Assembly (NCBI GenBank): GCA_015064525.1
Contig: SVSC01000006.1
Coordinates: 1-41,204, forward strand
DNA length: 41,204 nt
Direction of reading: 5' to 3'
Source: Oscillospiraceae bacterium
GTDB lineage: Bacteria; Bacillota; Clostridia; Oscillospirales; CAG-272
Part shown: piece after piece, positions 29,938 to 39,403 of the stretch
Layout of the letters: each line of letters opens with the position of its first letter
Position numbering within the stretch: the first letter of the stretch is position 1
The notes under the pieces: generated by a model
Database searches by the model: none
What the model was told of the DNA's origin: nothing
The model's input: the letters and a program-made list of their open reading frames with translations, nothing else
Translations under genes and position numbers: made by a program

Positions 29938-30007
29938 TGGATATACAATACTATAACACATTTTGGGGATGCTGTCAAGTATGTCCCAAAATAAAAGGAG
30001 GAAAAAA

Positions 30008-31582
30008 ATGAAAAAAGCGTTCCTGATTCTGTTAGTTATTGCGATGATCGCAATGCCCGTTCTCTCTGTTGGAGCAGCAGAGGGAGATGCCGCTGTACCC
30101 GAAAAGTCCTATGACGTTTTCATTGACTTCAACACGATCACCGAGCTTTCCTCTACCGCCACCACGATCGGCTCAGGAAAGACTGTTTTGAAGCACAACT
30201 GCATGACCGACGCCGCCCTGGTGAAGGATGGCGACAAGCAGGTTCTTTACTTCCCCAAGACCGACACCAAAAACTACGGTGGCGTTACCGTGAATCCCCT
30301 GACCACCGCAGCAAAAAATTACATTTACATTACCACTACCTTGAAGGTTGCCAAGCTGACCGAGAAGGCGCTGATTCAGTTTGCCTACGTTGCAAAGAGC
30401 GATGCGAACAAGAACCAGTGGCTGTACGGCTGGGGTATCGCCGGCACCGCGGACGGTAGCGGTGAGCTGGTTTGCGATCAGAACGCAAACAACAACGTTG
30501 ACGCACCTGCCGCTTACGATCAGAAGACCGTTCTGGCAAAGCTGGAGAAGGATCGCTACTACACCATTACCGCAAAGTATGACCTGGTGAACCAGAAGCT
30601 GAGCCTGTATCTGGACGGCGTTGAGGTGGCTTCCGACAAGACCTTCATGAACCAGAGCAACACCGCAACCTACGAGGGCCAGAAGGTGAACGCCCCCTAC
30701 CGCTTCACTCAGTTCCATATGTATCAGGGTGAGTACGAGGTTTACTACGCGAATATGGGCGTTTACTCCTCCAACACCGTGGAGTATCCCTATGAGTATA
30801 AGATTCCCGACAGTGAGATGCAGGAATACAAGGCATCCGCAAAGACCGAGCTGGAGACAACCGTTCCGGATATGAACGTTTACCGCGACGCGCAGAAGAC
30901 CGAGGTTGAGGCAATCATCGCAGAGGGTAAGGCAGCCATCGACGCAGCCGCCGATTCCGACGCAGTGCAGGCAGCGCTTGCCGCGGCAAAGGCGAAGCTG
31001 CAGGCAGTAAAGACCAACGCTCAGCTCACTGCCGAGGAGAAGCTTGCCGCCGCAAAGACCTCCGCCAAGGAGACTCTGGCAACCTTTGTGAAGCTTGAGG
31101 ACTACTCCGCCGCAAATCAGGCAGCCATCACCGAGCTTCTCACCAAGTTCAACACCGATATCGACGCGCAGACCACCGAGGACGGTGTGAGCAAGATCGT
31201 ATCCTCCGCAAAGAATAAGCTGTTGGATTTCGCAACGCTTGCCGACGAAGCCCTTGCCGCAAAGATGGAGAGCGCCGTTGCCGAGCTGGAGGCGTTCGTT
31301 GATCTTTCCACACTGGATGCTGCCGTAAAGGCTTCCGTTGAGGATGCCATTGAGGAGGGCATTGAAGCCATTGAGACCGCGGAGGACGAAGCGGGCGTGG
31401 ATGCCGCGCTTGCTGCCGCAAAGACCGCGATCACCAACCTGCTTCCCAAGGCAACCGAGGCTCCCACCACCGAGGCTCCCACCGAAAAGAAGGGCTGCGG
31501 CGCGTCCGTTGCCGTGTCCGCGATCCTGCTGCCTCTGCTTGGTGTGGGTGTTCTGTTGAAAAAGTCCAAGAAAGAGGACTAA
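30008..31582 (+). CDS. Secreted protein: signal peptide, LamG/concanavalin-like region, three FIVAR-like helical repeats, C-terminal CG-TM-KK tail
   Basis: MKKAFLILLVIAMIAMPVLSVGAAEG; LYLDGVEVASDKTF; Ala-rich repeats with ALAAAK/SAKxxL; tail EKKGCGASVAVSAILLPLLGVGVLLKKSKKED. Confidence 0.8.
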   Translation: MKKAFLILLVIAMIAMPVLSVGAAEGDAAVPEKSYDVFIDFNTITELSSTATTIGSGKTVLKHNCMTDAALVKDGDKQVLYFPKTDTKNYGGVTVNPLTTAAKNYIYITTTLKVAKLTEKALIQFAYVAKSDANKNQWLYGWGIAGTADGSGELVCDQNANNNVDAPAAYDQKTVLAKLEKDRYYTITAKYDLVNQKLSLYLDGVEVASDKTFMNQSNTATYEGQKVNAPYRFTQFHMYQGEYEVYYANMGVYSSNTVEYPYEYKIPDSEMQEYKASAKTELETTVPDMNVYRDAQKTEVEAIIAEGKAAIDAAADSDAVQAALAAAKAKLQAVKTNAQLTAEEKLAAAKTSAKETLATFVKLEDYSAANQAAITELLTKFNTDIDAQTTEDGVSKIVSSAKNKLLDFATLADEALAAKMESAVAELEAFVDLSTLDAAVKASVEDAIEEGIEAIETAEDEAGVDAALAAAKTAITNLLPKATEAPTTEAPTEKKGCGASVAVSAILLPLLGVGVLLKKSKKED

Positions 31583-31613
31583 GCTCTTTCCTGAAAAAAG
31601 AAAGGAGAAGGCT

Positions 31614-33068
31614 GTGAAGAAATATCGCTTCTTTTGTCTGCTGCTTGTTTTGATCACGGCGTTGCTTTCGCTGAGCGCCTGCGGAACAGGCGGGAATACC
31701 GAGGTTACCACCGGTCCCAACGAAACGAAGGAGCCCTCAACGGTGATCGGAGAGGAAACCTATCGGTTCAAGTCGGCGAATTACAAGAACAAGGATCTGG
31801 GCATTCTGAATATGACCGACCTGGATGATTTTTACACCGCCAAGGACGATCATTCCGCGCCCGTGGATGACGCCGTGTTCAAGCGGAACCTCGCCGTGGA
31901 GGAAAAGTACAACGTCAATATCGTTTACTACCCCATGGAGGGAAAAAACAAGGGAAAGGCTGCCTTCAATGCCGAAATCCGCTCTAACGAGGCTTCCGGC
32001 TTGGGAACCTACGGGCTGTATATGGGGCAGACCTTCTACACCAACTCTCTGATCGTGGAGGGAATGTACTACGACATTCTGAAGGCAAAGCATCTGAATT
32101 TGGATGCTCCCTGGTGGGATGGCTCCGTGAACGACACCCTGGAAATCAACGGGAAGCTGTACTGCTCCATCGGCTCCTTCAACGCGGGTCAGCTGACCTC
32201 TATGATGGGAGTGTATTACAACAAAACGCTGTATGAAAACTACAATTTGGGCGCCTTCGTTGCGGATAAGAGCATTTACGACGTGGTGCGGGACGGAGAA
32301 TGGACCTTTGAGGTTATGTCCGCCATGACAAAGACCTTCAGCAACCACGAAACCATTATGGGCTTGGGCTACGACCTGCATGGAATTTACTGTTCCATTG
32401 CGGGCTCGGGAGTAACCATGGTTGAGGAGGATGAATCGGGTAATCTCTCTATTCTCGGGCTTTATAACGATCATTTTGTTTCGTACTACGAGGATTACTA
32501 TGAATTTTTCGTGGAGGAGCCCGCAACCCTGTACTACACGGATATTCCCGCGATGCGTCAACGGTTCAGCGAAGATAAGATGCTGTTCATGGTGGAGGTT
32601 ATCAATACCATGGGAAGCGGACATCTGCTGAATAGCGAGACGGTTTACGGAATCCTGCCGTTCCCCATGTACACCACCGATCAAGGGGAGTATCGCACCA
32701 ACGTGGAGGTTAACGAGATTATTCAGGTGTCTCCCACCTCCAACACCGAAATGGTTTGCGTGCTTCTGGAGTATTTGCATTATCAATCGCGCCACGTGCT
32801 GTTCCCCGTGTATTTCGAGGAAAAGCTGCAATATCGCCTGACCGATCATCCCGATGACGCTGAAATGCTGCAGCTGATTCGCGATTCCCTGCATTATGAT
32901 TTCGGAACCCTGTTCACCACCGAGATCAACTACGTTTGGGAGGGAATCATGAATTCGGTGCGTGATCACAATCCCAACATCGCCTCTTGGTGGGCGGGGC
33001 TGGACAACGGCAATGTTCCTCAAGGACTTTTGGATGAGCTGCTGTTCGCCTATAACTCAATGAGTTGA
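31614..33068 (+). CDS. Extracellular solute-binding lipoprotein (family 1-like)
   Basis: GTG start, lipobox LLSLSACG; DGEWTFEVM and YGILPFPMYTTDQGEYRT are typical of carbohydrate SBP-like proteins. Confidence 0.82.
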   Translation: MKKYRFFCLLLVLITALLSLSACGTGGNTEVTTGPNETKEPSTVIGEETYRFKSANYKNKDLGILNMTDLDDFYTAKDDHSAPVDDAVFKRNLAVEEKYNVNIVYYPMEGKNKGKAAFNAEIRSNEASGLGTYGLYMGQTFYTNSLIVEGMYYDILKAKHLNLDAPWWDGSVNDTLEINGKLYCSIGSFNAGQLTSMMGVYYNKTLYENYNLGAFVADKSIYDVVRDGEWTFEVMSAMTKTFSNHETIMGLGYDLHGIYCSIAGSGVTMVEEDESGNLSILGLYNDHFVSYYEDYYEFFVEEPATLYYTDIPAMRQRFSEDKMLFMVEVINTMGSGHLLNSETVYGILPFPMYTTDQGEYRTNVEVNEIIQVSPTSNTEMVCVLLEYLHYQSRHVLFPVYFEEKLQYRLTDHPDDAEMLQLIRDSLHYDFGTLFTTEINYVWEGIMNSVRDHNPNIASWWAGLDNGNVPQGLLDELLFAYNSMS

Positions 33069-33081
33069 TTCTTGAAAATCG

Positions 33082-33131
33082 GGGGCAGTTCAATGCCGAC
33101 GCTTTGAACTGCCCCTCGGAGGTTTTTGTTG
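33082..33131 (+). terminator. Hairpin/T-tract structure overlapping the RBS of the next gene
   Basis: ggggcagttcaa-N10-ttgaactgcccc then tcggaggtttttgttgatg. Confidence 0.55.
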
Positions 33132-34811
33132 ATGAAAATATCACGTTTTTTTGAAAGGATAACGGCTATGGGTCTTTTACTTGCAACTATGGGAGGGCTG
33201 TTAGCCTGCGGGGAAAACCAGCCTGTCGCGGAGCCCTCTCCGAGCACTGCCGTTTCGGAGGAGTTGAATGAGCCTGCGGCGGAGCAGAATGGGAAAACGC
33301 TGTTTTACATTCACGATCCGGGTGGACTCGGCATGAAGTCTCTCTATAATTTTTCCGCGGATTCGCGGATAACCCTTCCCAGATTGAACGCCGCGGTGGA
33401 CGAGGCGGTGGATGCGGGCGCCGATGTGTTTATCAGCGAGATTTATGGCATGGTGCCTTGGTATCCCTCCGAGGTGTATTCGGTGCAGGCGCATCGGGAA
33501 TGGTTCAATTCCTATTTTCAAAAGGAGGCTGTCAGATCCTATCTTACCTATACCGAGCAGGGTGGGGATTTTATTCGGGTGCAAAGCAACAGAGCCCATG
33601 AAAAGGGCGCGGAGTATTGGCTGTCCTACCGTTTGAACGATCACCACGGTATGACAAGACCCGTTACCGCCGACACCGCGAATCCATCCTTTGTTTCCAG
33701 GTTTTATATGGAGCATCAAAGCATGATCATCGGAGAGCCGCAGAGCAATTGCGATTGGTTCCGATATATGCTCGACTTCCAATATGAGGAGGTGCGGGCG
33801 TATAAGCTCTCTCTCATTCGTGAGTTGATTGAAAATTACGAGATCGACGGACTGATGATCGACTTCATGCGAACGCCCGCGCTGTTTAAGCTCAGTGCCA
33901 CCACAGAGGAGCAGAGAAAGGAGATTATGGTGTCCTTCCTTTCCGAGATCGGCAAGGCGTTGGAGGAAAAGTCCGAGAAAACGGGAAGGGACTATTCCTT
34001 TGCCGTCAAAATTCCCATGGATCGGGATGCCTACGGAAAGCTGGGGATTGACGTGAGCGCCTTCAGCCGGGAGGCGGGGGTTGACACGTTTTTCCTATTT
34101 GACTATTTCACGGCGCGGCAGGAGTATGAAATGCTCGACGAGGTTCGGCGGCTTTGCCCCGAAAGCACGGTTGTTTTGGAAATGGGGCATGCCACCACGT
34201 GGCAAAAATTGCCCGAGATGTCCAGAGCCATGCGGCTGGTAACCAAGGAGCAGTTTTACACCACCGCGTATCTGGCGTACTGCCACGGAGCCGACGGCGT
34301 GTCGCTTTTCAATTTGCCTTGGTACCGTGCGGATGAGGAAACGGGTGCTGTGTATCAGCCGCCCTTTGAGATCTTCCGAGGGCTGAAGGATCCCGCGTTT
34401 TTGGAGAAGCAGCCGCAGCATTATTTCGAGGGAGCAACCGAGAATATGCTGATTCACGATTTTGATTTGAAATCGGCTGTCTGGGAGGCGGGAGAAACGC
34501 ACAGCTTCACCATGGAGATGCAAGCGCCCGAGGGAGGCTGGAAGCAAGATGGCGTGCTTCGTTTGGAGAGCCTGCAGAAGGTATCCGGGCTTGACATCGA
34601 GGTTCACGTAAACGGCGTGCTGGTGCAGCTCACCACCGTTTTGGAGGAGCCCTACGAGAATCCGTATCTGAATCTGTTGGGTACGCCCGAGCAATGGCGC
34701 GCCTATACGGTGCCTGCTTATCTGCTTCAGAACGGAGCCAACGAGATTACGGTTGTGAACCGATCAAGCAGCAGCATCCGACTTTATTTCGTGGATCTGG
34801 CGATTCGCTAA
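33132..34811 (+). CDS. Lipoprotein with glycoside-hydrolase-like TIM barrel (GHL10/COG1649-like) and C-terminal beta domain
   Basis: Lipobox GGLLACG; YEIDGLMIDFMRTP resembles the conserved strand of family-10-like glycosidases. ATG at 33126 or 33132. Confidence 0.6.
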   Translation: MKISRFFERITAMGLLLATMGGLLACGENQPVAEPSPSTAVSEELNEPAAEQNGKTLFYIHDPGGLGMKSLYNFSADSRITLPRLNAAVDEAVDAGADVFISEIYGMVPWYPSEVYSVQAHREWFNSYFQKEAVRSYLTYTEQGGDFIRVQSNRAHEKGAEYWLSYRLNDHHGMTRPVTADTANPSFVSRFYMEHQSMIIGEPQSNCDWFRYMLDFQYEEVRAYKLSLIRELIENYEIDGLMIDFMRTPALFKLSATTEEQRKEIMVSFLSEIGKALEEKSEKTGRDYSFAVKIPMDRDAYGKLGIDVSAFSREAGVDTFFLFDYFTARQEYEMLDEVRRLCPESTVVLEMGHATTWQKLPEMSRAMRLVTKEQFYTTAYLAYCHGADGVSLFNLPWYRADEETGAVYQPPFEIFRGLKDPAFLEKQPQHYFEGATENMLIHDFDLKSAVWEAGETHSFTMEMQAPEGGWKQDGVLRLESLQKVSGLDIEVHVNGVLVQLTTVLEEPYENPYLNLLGTPEQWRAYTVPAYLLQNGANEITVVNRSSSSIRLYFVDLAIR

Positions 34812-34840
34812 TCGAGATTGTAAACGAAACTGAATCAGCA

Positions 34841-34879
34841 GAGAGCCGAACGCAATCCGCGTTCGGCTCTCTGTCTTTT
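34841..34879. terminator. Rho-independent terminator
   Basis: gagagccgaacgc-aatcc-gcgttcggctctc tgtctttt. Confidence 0.75.
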
Positions 34880-34903
34880 GAAATGATGGTTGGATTGTGA
34901 GGA

Positions 34904-35527
34904 TCACTTTTGGGGATCGAGATATTTCCAGTAGGCGAGGATATAGTTGATTCCCGACCAAAGGGTGAAGAACGCCATGACCGCGGTGGTGAGCAGAGAG
35001 AGGGGCAGATACCGACTCAACACGCTCACGAAGGAAAGCTCCAGAGGCGCCAAAAGACCGTAGAAGGCGGGCTCCACAATGCAAACGATCACGCAGGTGA
35101 TCTGGGTGCAGGTCTTGATCTTGCCCAGCATATTGGCGGCGATCACAATGCCGCTGGAGCCGGAAACCACCAAGCGCATGGAGGTGACAGCCAGCTCGCG
35201 GAAGATCACGATCAGCACAGCAAAGAAGAAGATCACCGAGAACAGCAGTCCCGTGGACTGGCGTGTGAAGGATTTGAGGAGAATCATCATCATAGCGCCC
35301 AGCACCATGAACTTGTCAGCCAGCGGGTCGAGAAATTTGCCAAAGTCGGTTACCAGCCCGTGCTTGCGGGCGATCTTGCCGTCCAGCAGGTCGGTTACCG
35401 ATGCTCCGATGAACAGAAGCAGCCCCAGAATGTCCGCCCACAGCGCGTCAAAATACATGACCACCATAAAGATCGGCACCATGATCAGGCGGAGAACGGT
35501 TAGCTTGTTGGGTAAATTCAATTTCAC
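34904..35527 (-). CDS. pgsA: CDP-diacylglycerol-glycerol-3-phosphate 3-phosphatidyltransferase (GTG start)
   Basis: NLPNKLTVLRLIMVPIF; DLLDGKIARKHGLVTDFGKFLDPLADK (CDP-alcohol phosphotransferase motif); gaggaggg SD upstream of GTG. Confidence 0.93.
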   Translation of the reverse strand: MKLNLPNKLTVLRLIMVPIFMVVMYFDALWADILGLLLFIGASVTDLLDGKIARKHGLVTDFGKFLDPLADKFMVLGAMMMILLKSFTRQSTGLLFSVIFFFAVLIVIFRELAVTSMRLVVSGSSGIVIAANMLGKIKTCTQITCVIVCIVEPAFYGLLAPLELSFVSVLSRYLPLSLLTTAVMAFFTLWSGINYILAYWKYLDPQK

Positions 35528-35544
35528 GGTTGTACCCTCCTCTT

Positions 35545-36888
35545 TCATTTTGTCACGCGAACACCGTAAAGATCATAGTCCAGAACCTTTCGTACCTTCA
35601 CGCGCACAAAGGCTCCTTCCTTAACTCGACGGTCGCTCTTAAAATATACCTTGCCGTCGATTTCGGGGGAATCGGCGGTGCTTCTGCCGTAGTGGATCTC
35701 CGCCACGGTGTCATAGCCCTCGCAAAGCACCTCCACAACCTTTCCGATCTTCTCGCGGTTCAGGGCTTCGTTAATGTCCACCTGCTCCCGCATGAGAATG
35801 TCCAGTCTGTCCTGCTTCACCTGCTCGTCGATCTGATCGGGAAGGTCAAAGGCGGGGGTGTCCTCCTCTCGGGAATAGGTAAAGGCGCCTGCGTGGTCGA
35901 AGCGTTGCTCCTTCACAAACTCGCAAAGCTCCTCAAAGTCCTCATCGGTTTCTCCGGGGAAGCCCACAATGAAGGTTGTGCGGATCACAATGTCGGGAAT
36001 TTCGCGGCGGAGCTTTGCCAGCACTTGGCGGATCATGGCGCCGTCTCCGTGGCGGTTCATCGCCCGCAGAACGCGGTCGCTGATGTGCTGGAGGGGCATA
36101 TCAATGTATTTGAGAATCCGCGGATTGTCGCGAATTTCCGCGATCAGCTCGTCGGTCACCTTGTCGGGGTAGCAGTAGAGCAGGCGGATCCAAGGGATCT
36201 CGGTTGCCTCGGTGATGCGGCGGAGCAGCTCCGCGAGGGAATATTTGCCGTAGAGATCCAGACCGTAGCGGGTAACGTCCTGTGCCACGATGGTCAATTC
36301 CTTTACCCCAAGTGATTCCAGCTGACGCGCCTCGGCGATCAGATCCTCCATGGGGCGGGAGCGGAAATTGCCGCGGATCGAGGGGATGGCGCAGTAGGAG
36401 CAGCGGTTGTCGCAGCCCTCTGCGATTTTTAAGTAGGCGGAATATTCGGGCGTGGTCAGCACGCGATCGCCGCCCAGGCGAACGGTATTTTTGTCCTCAT
36501 GGGGATAGTATTTTGCTTTCGAGCCCTTTTTCTTTTTGACGGTGACCGCCTCAATGGCTTCCACGATGTTGTGGATGCTTCCGACGCCCAGAACGGCGTC
36601 CACCTCGGGCAGCTCCTGAAAGATTTCCTCTCCGTAGCGCTCGGCAAGACAGCCTGTCACAATGATCGCCTTGAGGTTGTGATGCTCCTTGAGCCAGGCA
36701 ACGTCCAGAATATTGTCGATCGCTTCCTGCTTGGCGCTCTCGATGAAGGCGCAGGTGTTCACAATGATCACATCCGCCTCAATGTCCTCGGGGGTAATTT
36801 CATAGCCCGCCGAAACGATCTCATGCAGCATCACCTCGGTATCCAGCTGATTTTTGGGACATCCGAGGGAAACAAATCCAATTTTCAT
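35545..36888 (-). CDS. rimO: Ribosomal protein S12 methylthiotransferase RimO
   Basis: MKIGFVSLGCPKNQLDTEVML; AEGCDNRCSYCAIPSIRGNFRSRPMEDLIAEA; C-terminal TRAM domain. Confidence 0.95.
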   Translation of the reverse strand: MKIGFVSLGCPKNQLDTEVMLHEIVSAGYEITPEDIEADVIIVNTCAFIESAKQEAIDNILDVAWLKEHHNLKAIIVTGCLAERYGEEIFQELPEVDAVLGVGSIHNIVEAIEAVTVKKKKGSKAKYYPHEDKNTVRLGGDRVLTTPEYSAYLKIAEGCDNRCSYCAIPSIRGNFRSRPMEDLIAEARQLESLGVKELTIVAQDVTRYGLDLYGKYSLAELLRRITEATEIPWIRLLYCYPDKVTDELIAEIRDNPRILKYIDMPLQHISDRVLRAMNRHGDGAMIRQVLAKLRREIPDIVIRTTFIVGFPGETDEDFEELCEFVKEQRFDHAGAFTYSREEDTPAFDLPDQIDEQVKQDRLDILMREQVDINEALNREKIGKVVEVLCEGYDTVAEIHYGRSTADSPEIDGKVYFKSDRRVKEGAFVRVKVRKVLDYDLYGVRVTK

Positions 36889-37116
36889 AAAACAATTCCT
36901 TTGCAAACAGTGATACCGAATGGCTTCGGCAGATTTTGCGGAGATTTTGGCATGGCTCTGCCGTTCCACCCTTTATTGTATCACAACAGGCAGAATTTTA
37001 CAAGTGCATTACCAAAAAAAGAATAAAAAAATCTACAAATCCTTGGGAACGACTTGCTTTTTTTTGAAAAAAGTGATATGATATAAGGGAATAAGGAAAG
37101 GGGGCGAGAGGCAACC

Positions 37117-37998
37117 ATGTCTTCGGAACGCTTGCTGGGGATCAATTTGCAGGGTGGAAATCGCTTTGAGCAGCATTTGGAGATGCTTTCGGAGACTGGC
37201 TGGAACGGCTTTTTCACGGGCTGGTATCCCGAAAAAACAGGCGAGATCACGCGGGCATCGGAGCGATTGGGCTTGCGATATCTTTCCATTCACGCGCCCT
37301 TTGATCGAATTGAATCCATGTGGCAGGAGGGAAGTGCGGGCAGAGACTTTGCCCAAGGGCTGATTGACTGCATTCACGATTGCGCTGACCACGGCGTTCC
37401 CGTTGCGGTGATCCATCCCTTCAAGGGATTTCTGGATCACACGCCAACCAAGGCTGGCTTGGAGAACTACGCCCTCGTTGTGAAGGTTGCGGAGGACGCA
37501 GGGGTTCGGATCGGCTTTGAAAACGTGGAGGGCGAGGAATATCTTGCGGCGCTCATGGAAACCTTTGGCGATTCTCCCGCCTGCGGCTTTTGCTTCGACA
37601 CGGGGCATGAGCTTTGCTATAACGGCGGAAAGGATCTGCTGGGGCTCTACGGCGAAAAGCTTTGCTTCACTCATTTCAACGATAATTTGGGCGTTTACGA
37701 TCCCCAAAAGACCTGGCAAAACGATTTTCACCTCACCATGGGGGATGGAATCGTGGATTGGCTTGGGGTGATGGATCGGATCGACGCGCTTGGCTACAAG
37801 GGAGCCTTAAGCTGCGAATTGTTGCGTGGCTCCGACTATGCGCCCTCGGCAAGGGAGCGCTACGGAAGCATGGAAATTAAGGAGTTCTATGCCTTTGCCC
37901 TCAACCGTATGCGGGCTGTTGTGGAGCGGCGATTGCGCTCCGAGCCCATTCGGATGGAAGCATCCCCGCGCCGAGGGCTTCACGTTGGGAATCTGTAA
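37117..37998 (+). CDS. Sugar phosphate isomerase/epimerase-type TIM barrel
   Basis: LSIHAPFD, IGFENVEGEEYL, CFDTGHELCY, FTHFNDN, LSCELLRG. Confidence 0.82.
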   Translation: MSSERLLGINLQGGNRFEQHLEMLSETGWNGFFTGWYPEKTGEITRASERLGLRYLSIHAPFDRIESMWQEGSAGRDFAQGLIDCIHDCADHGVPVAVIHPFKGFLDHTPTKAGLENYALVVKVAEDAGVRIGFENVEGEEYLAALMETFGDSPACGFCFDTGHELCYNGGKDLLGLYGEKLCFTHFNDNLGVYDPQKTWQNDFHLTMGDGIVDWLGVMDRIDALGYKGALSCELLRGSDYAPSARERYGSMEIKEFYAFALNRMRAVVERRLRSEPIRMEASPRRGLHVGNL

Positions 37999-38043
37999 AA
38001 TCATAATAAAAAATAAATACATCATGAAAAAGGAGAAATTACC

Positions 38044-39012
38044 ATGAAATTAAGCGTACTTGCAAATCTGTACGGCACCAAGTCCTTGGAGGAGACTCTG
38101 CAGATCCTCACGGGATTGGGCGTGCATACTGTTGAATTGGGCGCGGGCGGCTATCCCGGAAAGGCACATTGCAACCCTGCCGAGCTGCTTGCCGACGAAG
38201 CGAAGTATGATGCCTTTCTGGCAACCCTGAAGAAATACGACGTTTCCGTTTGCGCGCTTGCCGTTCACGGAAACGCTCTGCACCCCAACAAGGAGATCGC
38301 CAAGTCCTTCGACGCGGATTTCCGCGCCGCTGTTCTGCTGGCAGAGAAGATGGGTGTGGACACCGTGATCACCTTCTCGGGATGCCCCGGCGACCATGAG
38401 GGCGCCAAGTATCCCAACTGGGTCACCTGCCCCTGGCCCGAGGATTTCCTTGCCATTCTGGATTGGCAATGGAACGAAAAGCTCATTCCCTATTGGAAGG
38501 AGGCAGGCGCATTTGCCGAGGCGCACAAGGTTCCTCACATCGCCTTTGAAATGCACCCCGGCTTCTGCGTTTACAATCCCGAAACGCTTCTGAAGCTCCG
38601 CGCTGCCGTTGGCCCTGTGATCGGCGCGAACTTCGACCCCTCTCACTTGATCTGGCAGGGCATGGATCCCGTTGCCGCTATCCGCGAGCTGGCGGGCGCC
38701 ATCTACCACGTTCACGCCAAGGATACGAAAATCGACCACTACAACACCGCGAAAAACGGCGTTCTGGACACCAAGCACTACGGCGATGAATTGCACCGCG
38801 CTTGGGTGTTCCGCACCGTTGGCTACGGTAACGGCGAAACCTACTGGAGAGATCTGGTTTCCAACCTCCGTCTCTGCGGCTACGATCGCGTGCTGTCCAT
38901 TGAGCATGAGGATAGCCTGATGTCTATCGACGAAGGCCTCCGCAAGGCAGTTTCCTTCCTCCAAGACGTGATTATTACCGAGGAGAAGCCCACCACCATG
39001 GCTTGGGCGTAA
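38044..39012 (+). CDS. Sugar phosphate isomerase/epimerase-type TIM barrel
   Basis: GVHTVELGAGGYPGKAHCNPAELL, IAFEMHPGFCVYNPETLL, GANFDPSHLIWQGMDP, YHVHAKDTKID, LSIEHEDSLMS; aaggag SD. Confidence 0.88.
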   Translation: MKLSVLANLYGTKSLEETLQILTGLGVHTVELGAGGYPGKAHCNPAELLADEAKYDAFLATLKKYDVSVCALAVHGNALHPNKEIAKSFDADFRAAVLLAEKMGVDTVITFSGCPGDHEGAKYPNWVTCPWPEDFLAILDWQWNEKLIPYWKEAGAFAEAHKVPHIAFEMHPGFCVYNPETLLKLRAAVGPVIGANFDPSHLIWQGMDPVAAIRELAGAIYHVHAKDTKIDHYNTAKNGVLDTKHYGDELHRAWVFRTVGYGNGETYWRDLVSNLRLCGYDRVLSIEHEDSLMSIDEGLRKAVSFLQDVIITEEKPTTMAWA

Positions 39013-39044
39013 TTGCGTCAAACATACTATTGCGGAGTTAGCTT

Positions 39045-39402
39045 AGGAGGACGGGATGGATTTTGGAACCTTCTTTCAAGAAGGGCGGGCAAGCCCGCTT
39101 TCAAGGATCGACATTCGTCCAGTTAAAATTTGATTATTCCGTCCCCGAGAATGAAATTTTATCTGTTTCCAAAACAGTTCGACCTCACTAATACCATGGA
39201 GCGGGCAGGGTGGTGGTACCTGACCACTTGCGGGAGCTAATGCTCGGTGAGCGTACTGCACGAACAAATTTATAAAACGAAAGGGAGTGTCGCTATCTAT
39301 CGCGACACTCCCAAAAAACATCTACAGGAAAGTTCTTGGAGGTGTGGAAACTTCTTTCAAGAAGGTTCCACAAGCCACCCTTTCCTTCCAAAACGAACTT
39401 CA
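39045..39402 (-). repeat. Modular dispersed intergenic repeat, copy C (inverted relative to A and B)
   Basis: Reverse complement contains gaagttcgttttggaaggaaagggtggcttgtggaaccttcttgaaagaag, cctccaagaactttcctgtag, gaactgttttggaaacagataaaatttcattctcggggacggaataatcaaattttaactgga. Confidence 0.88.
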
Positions 39403-39403
39403 T

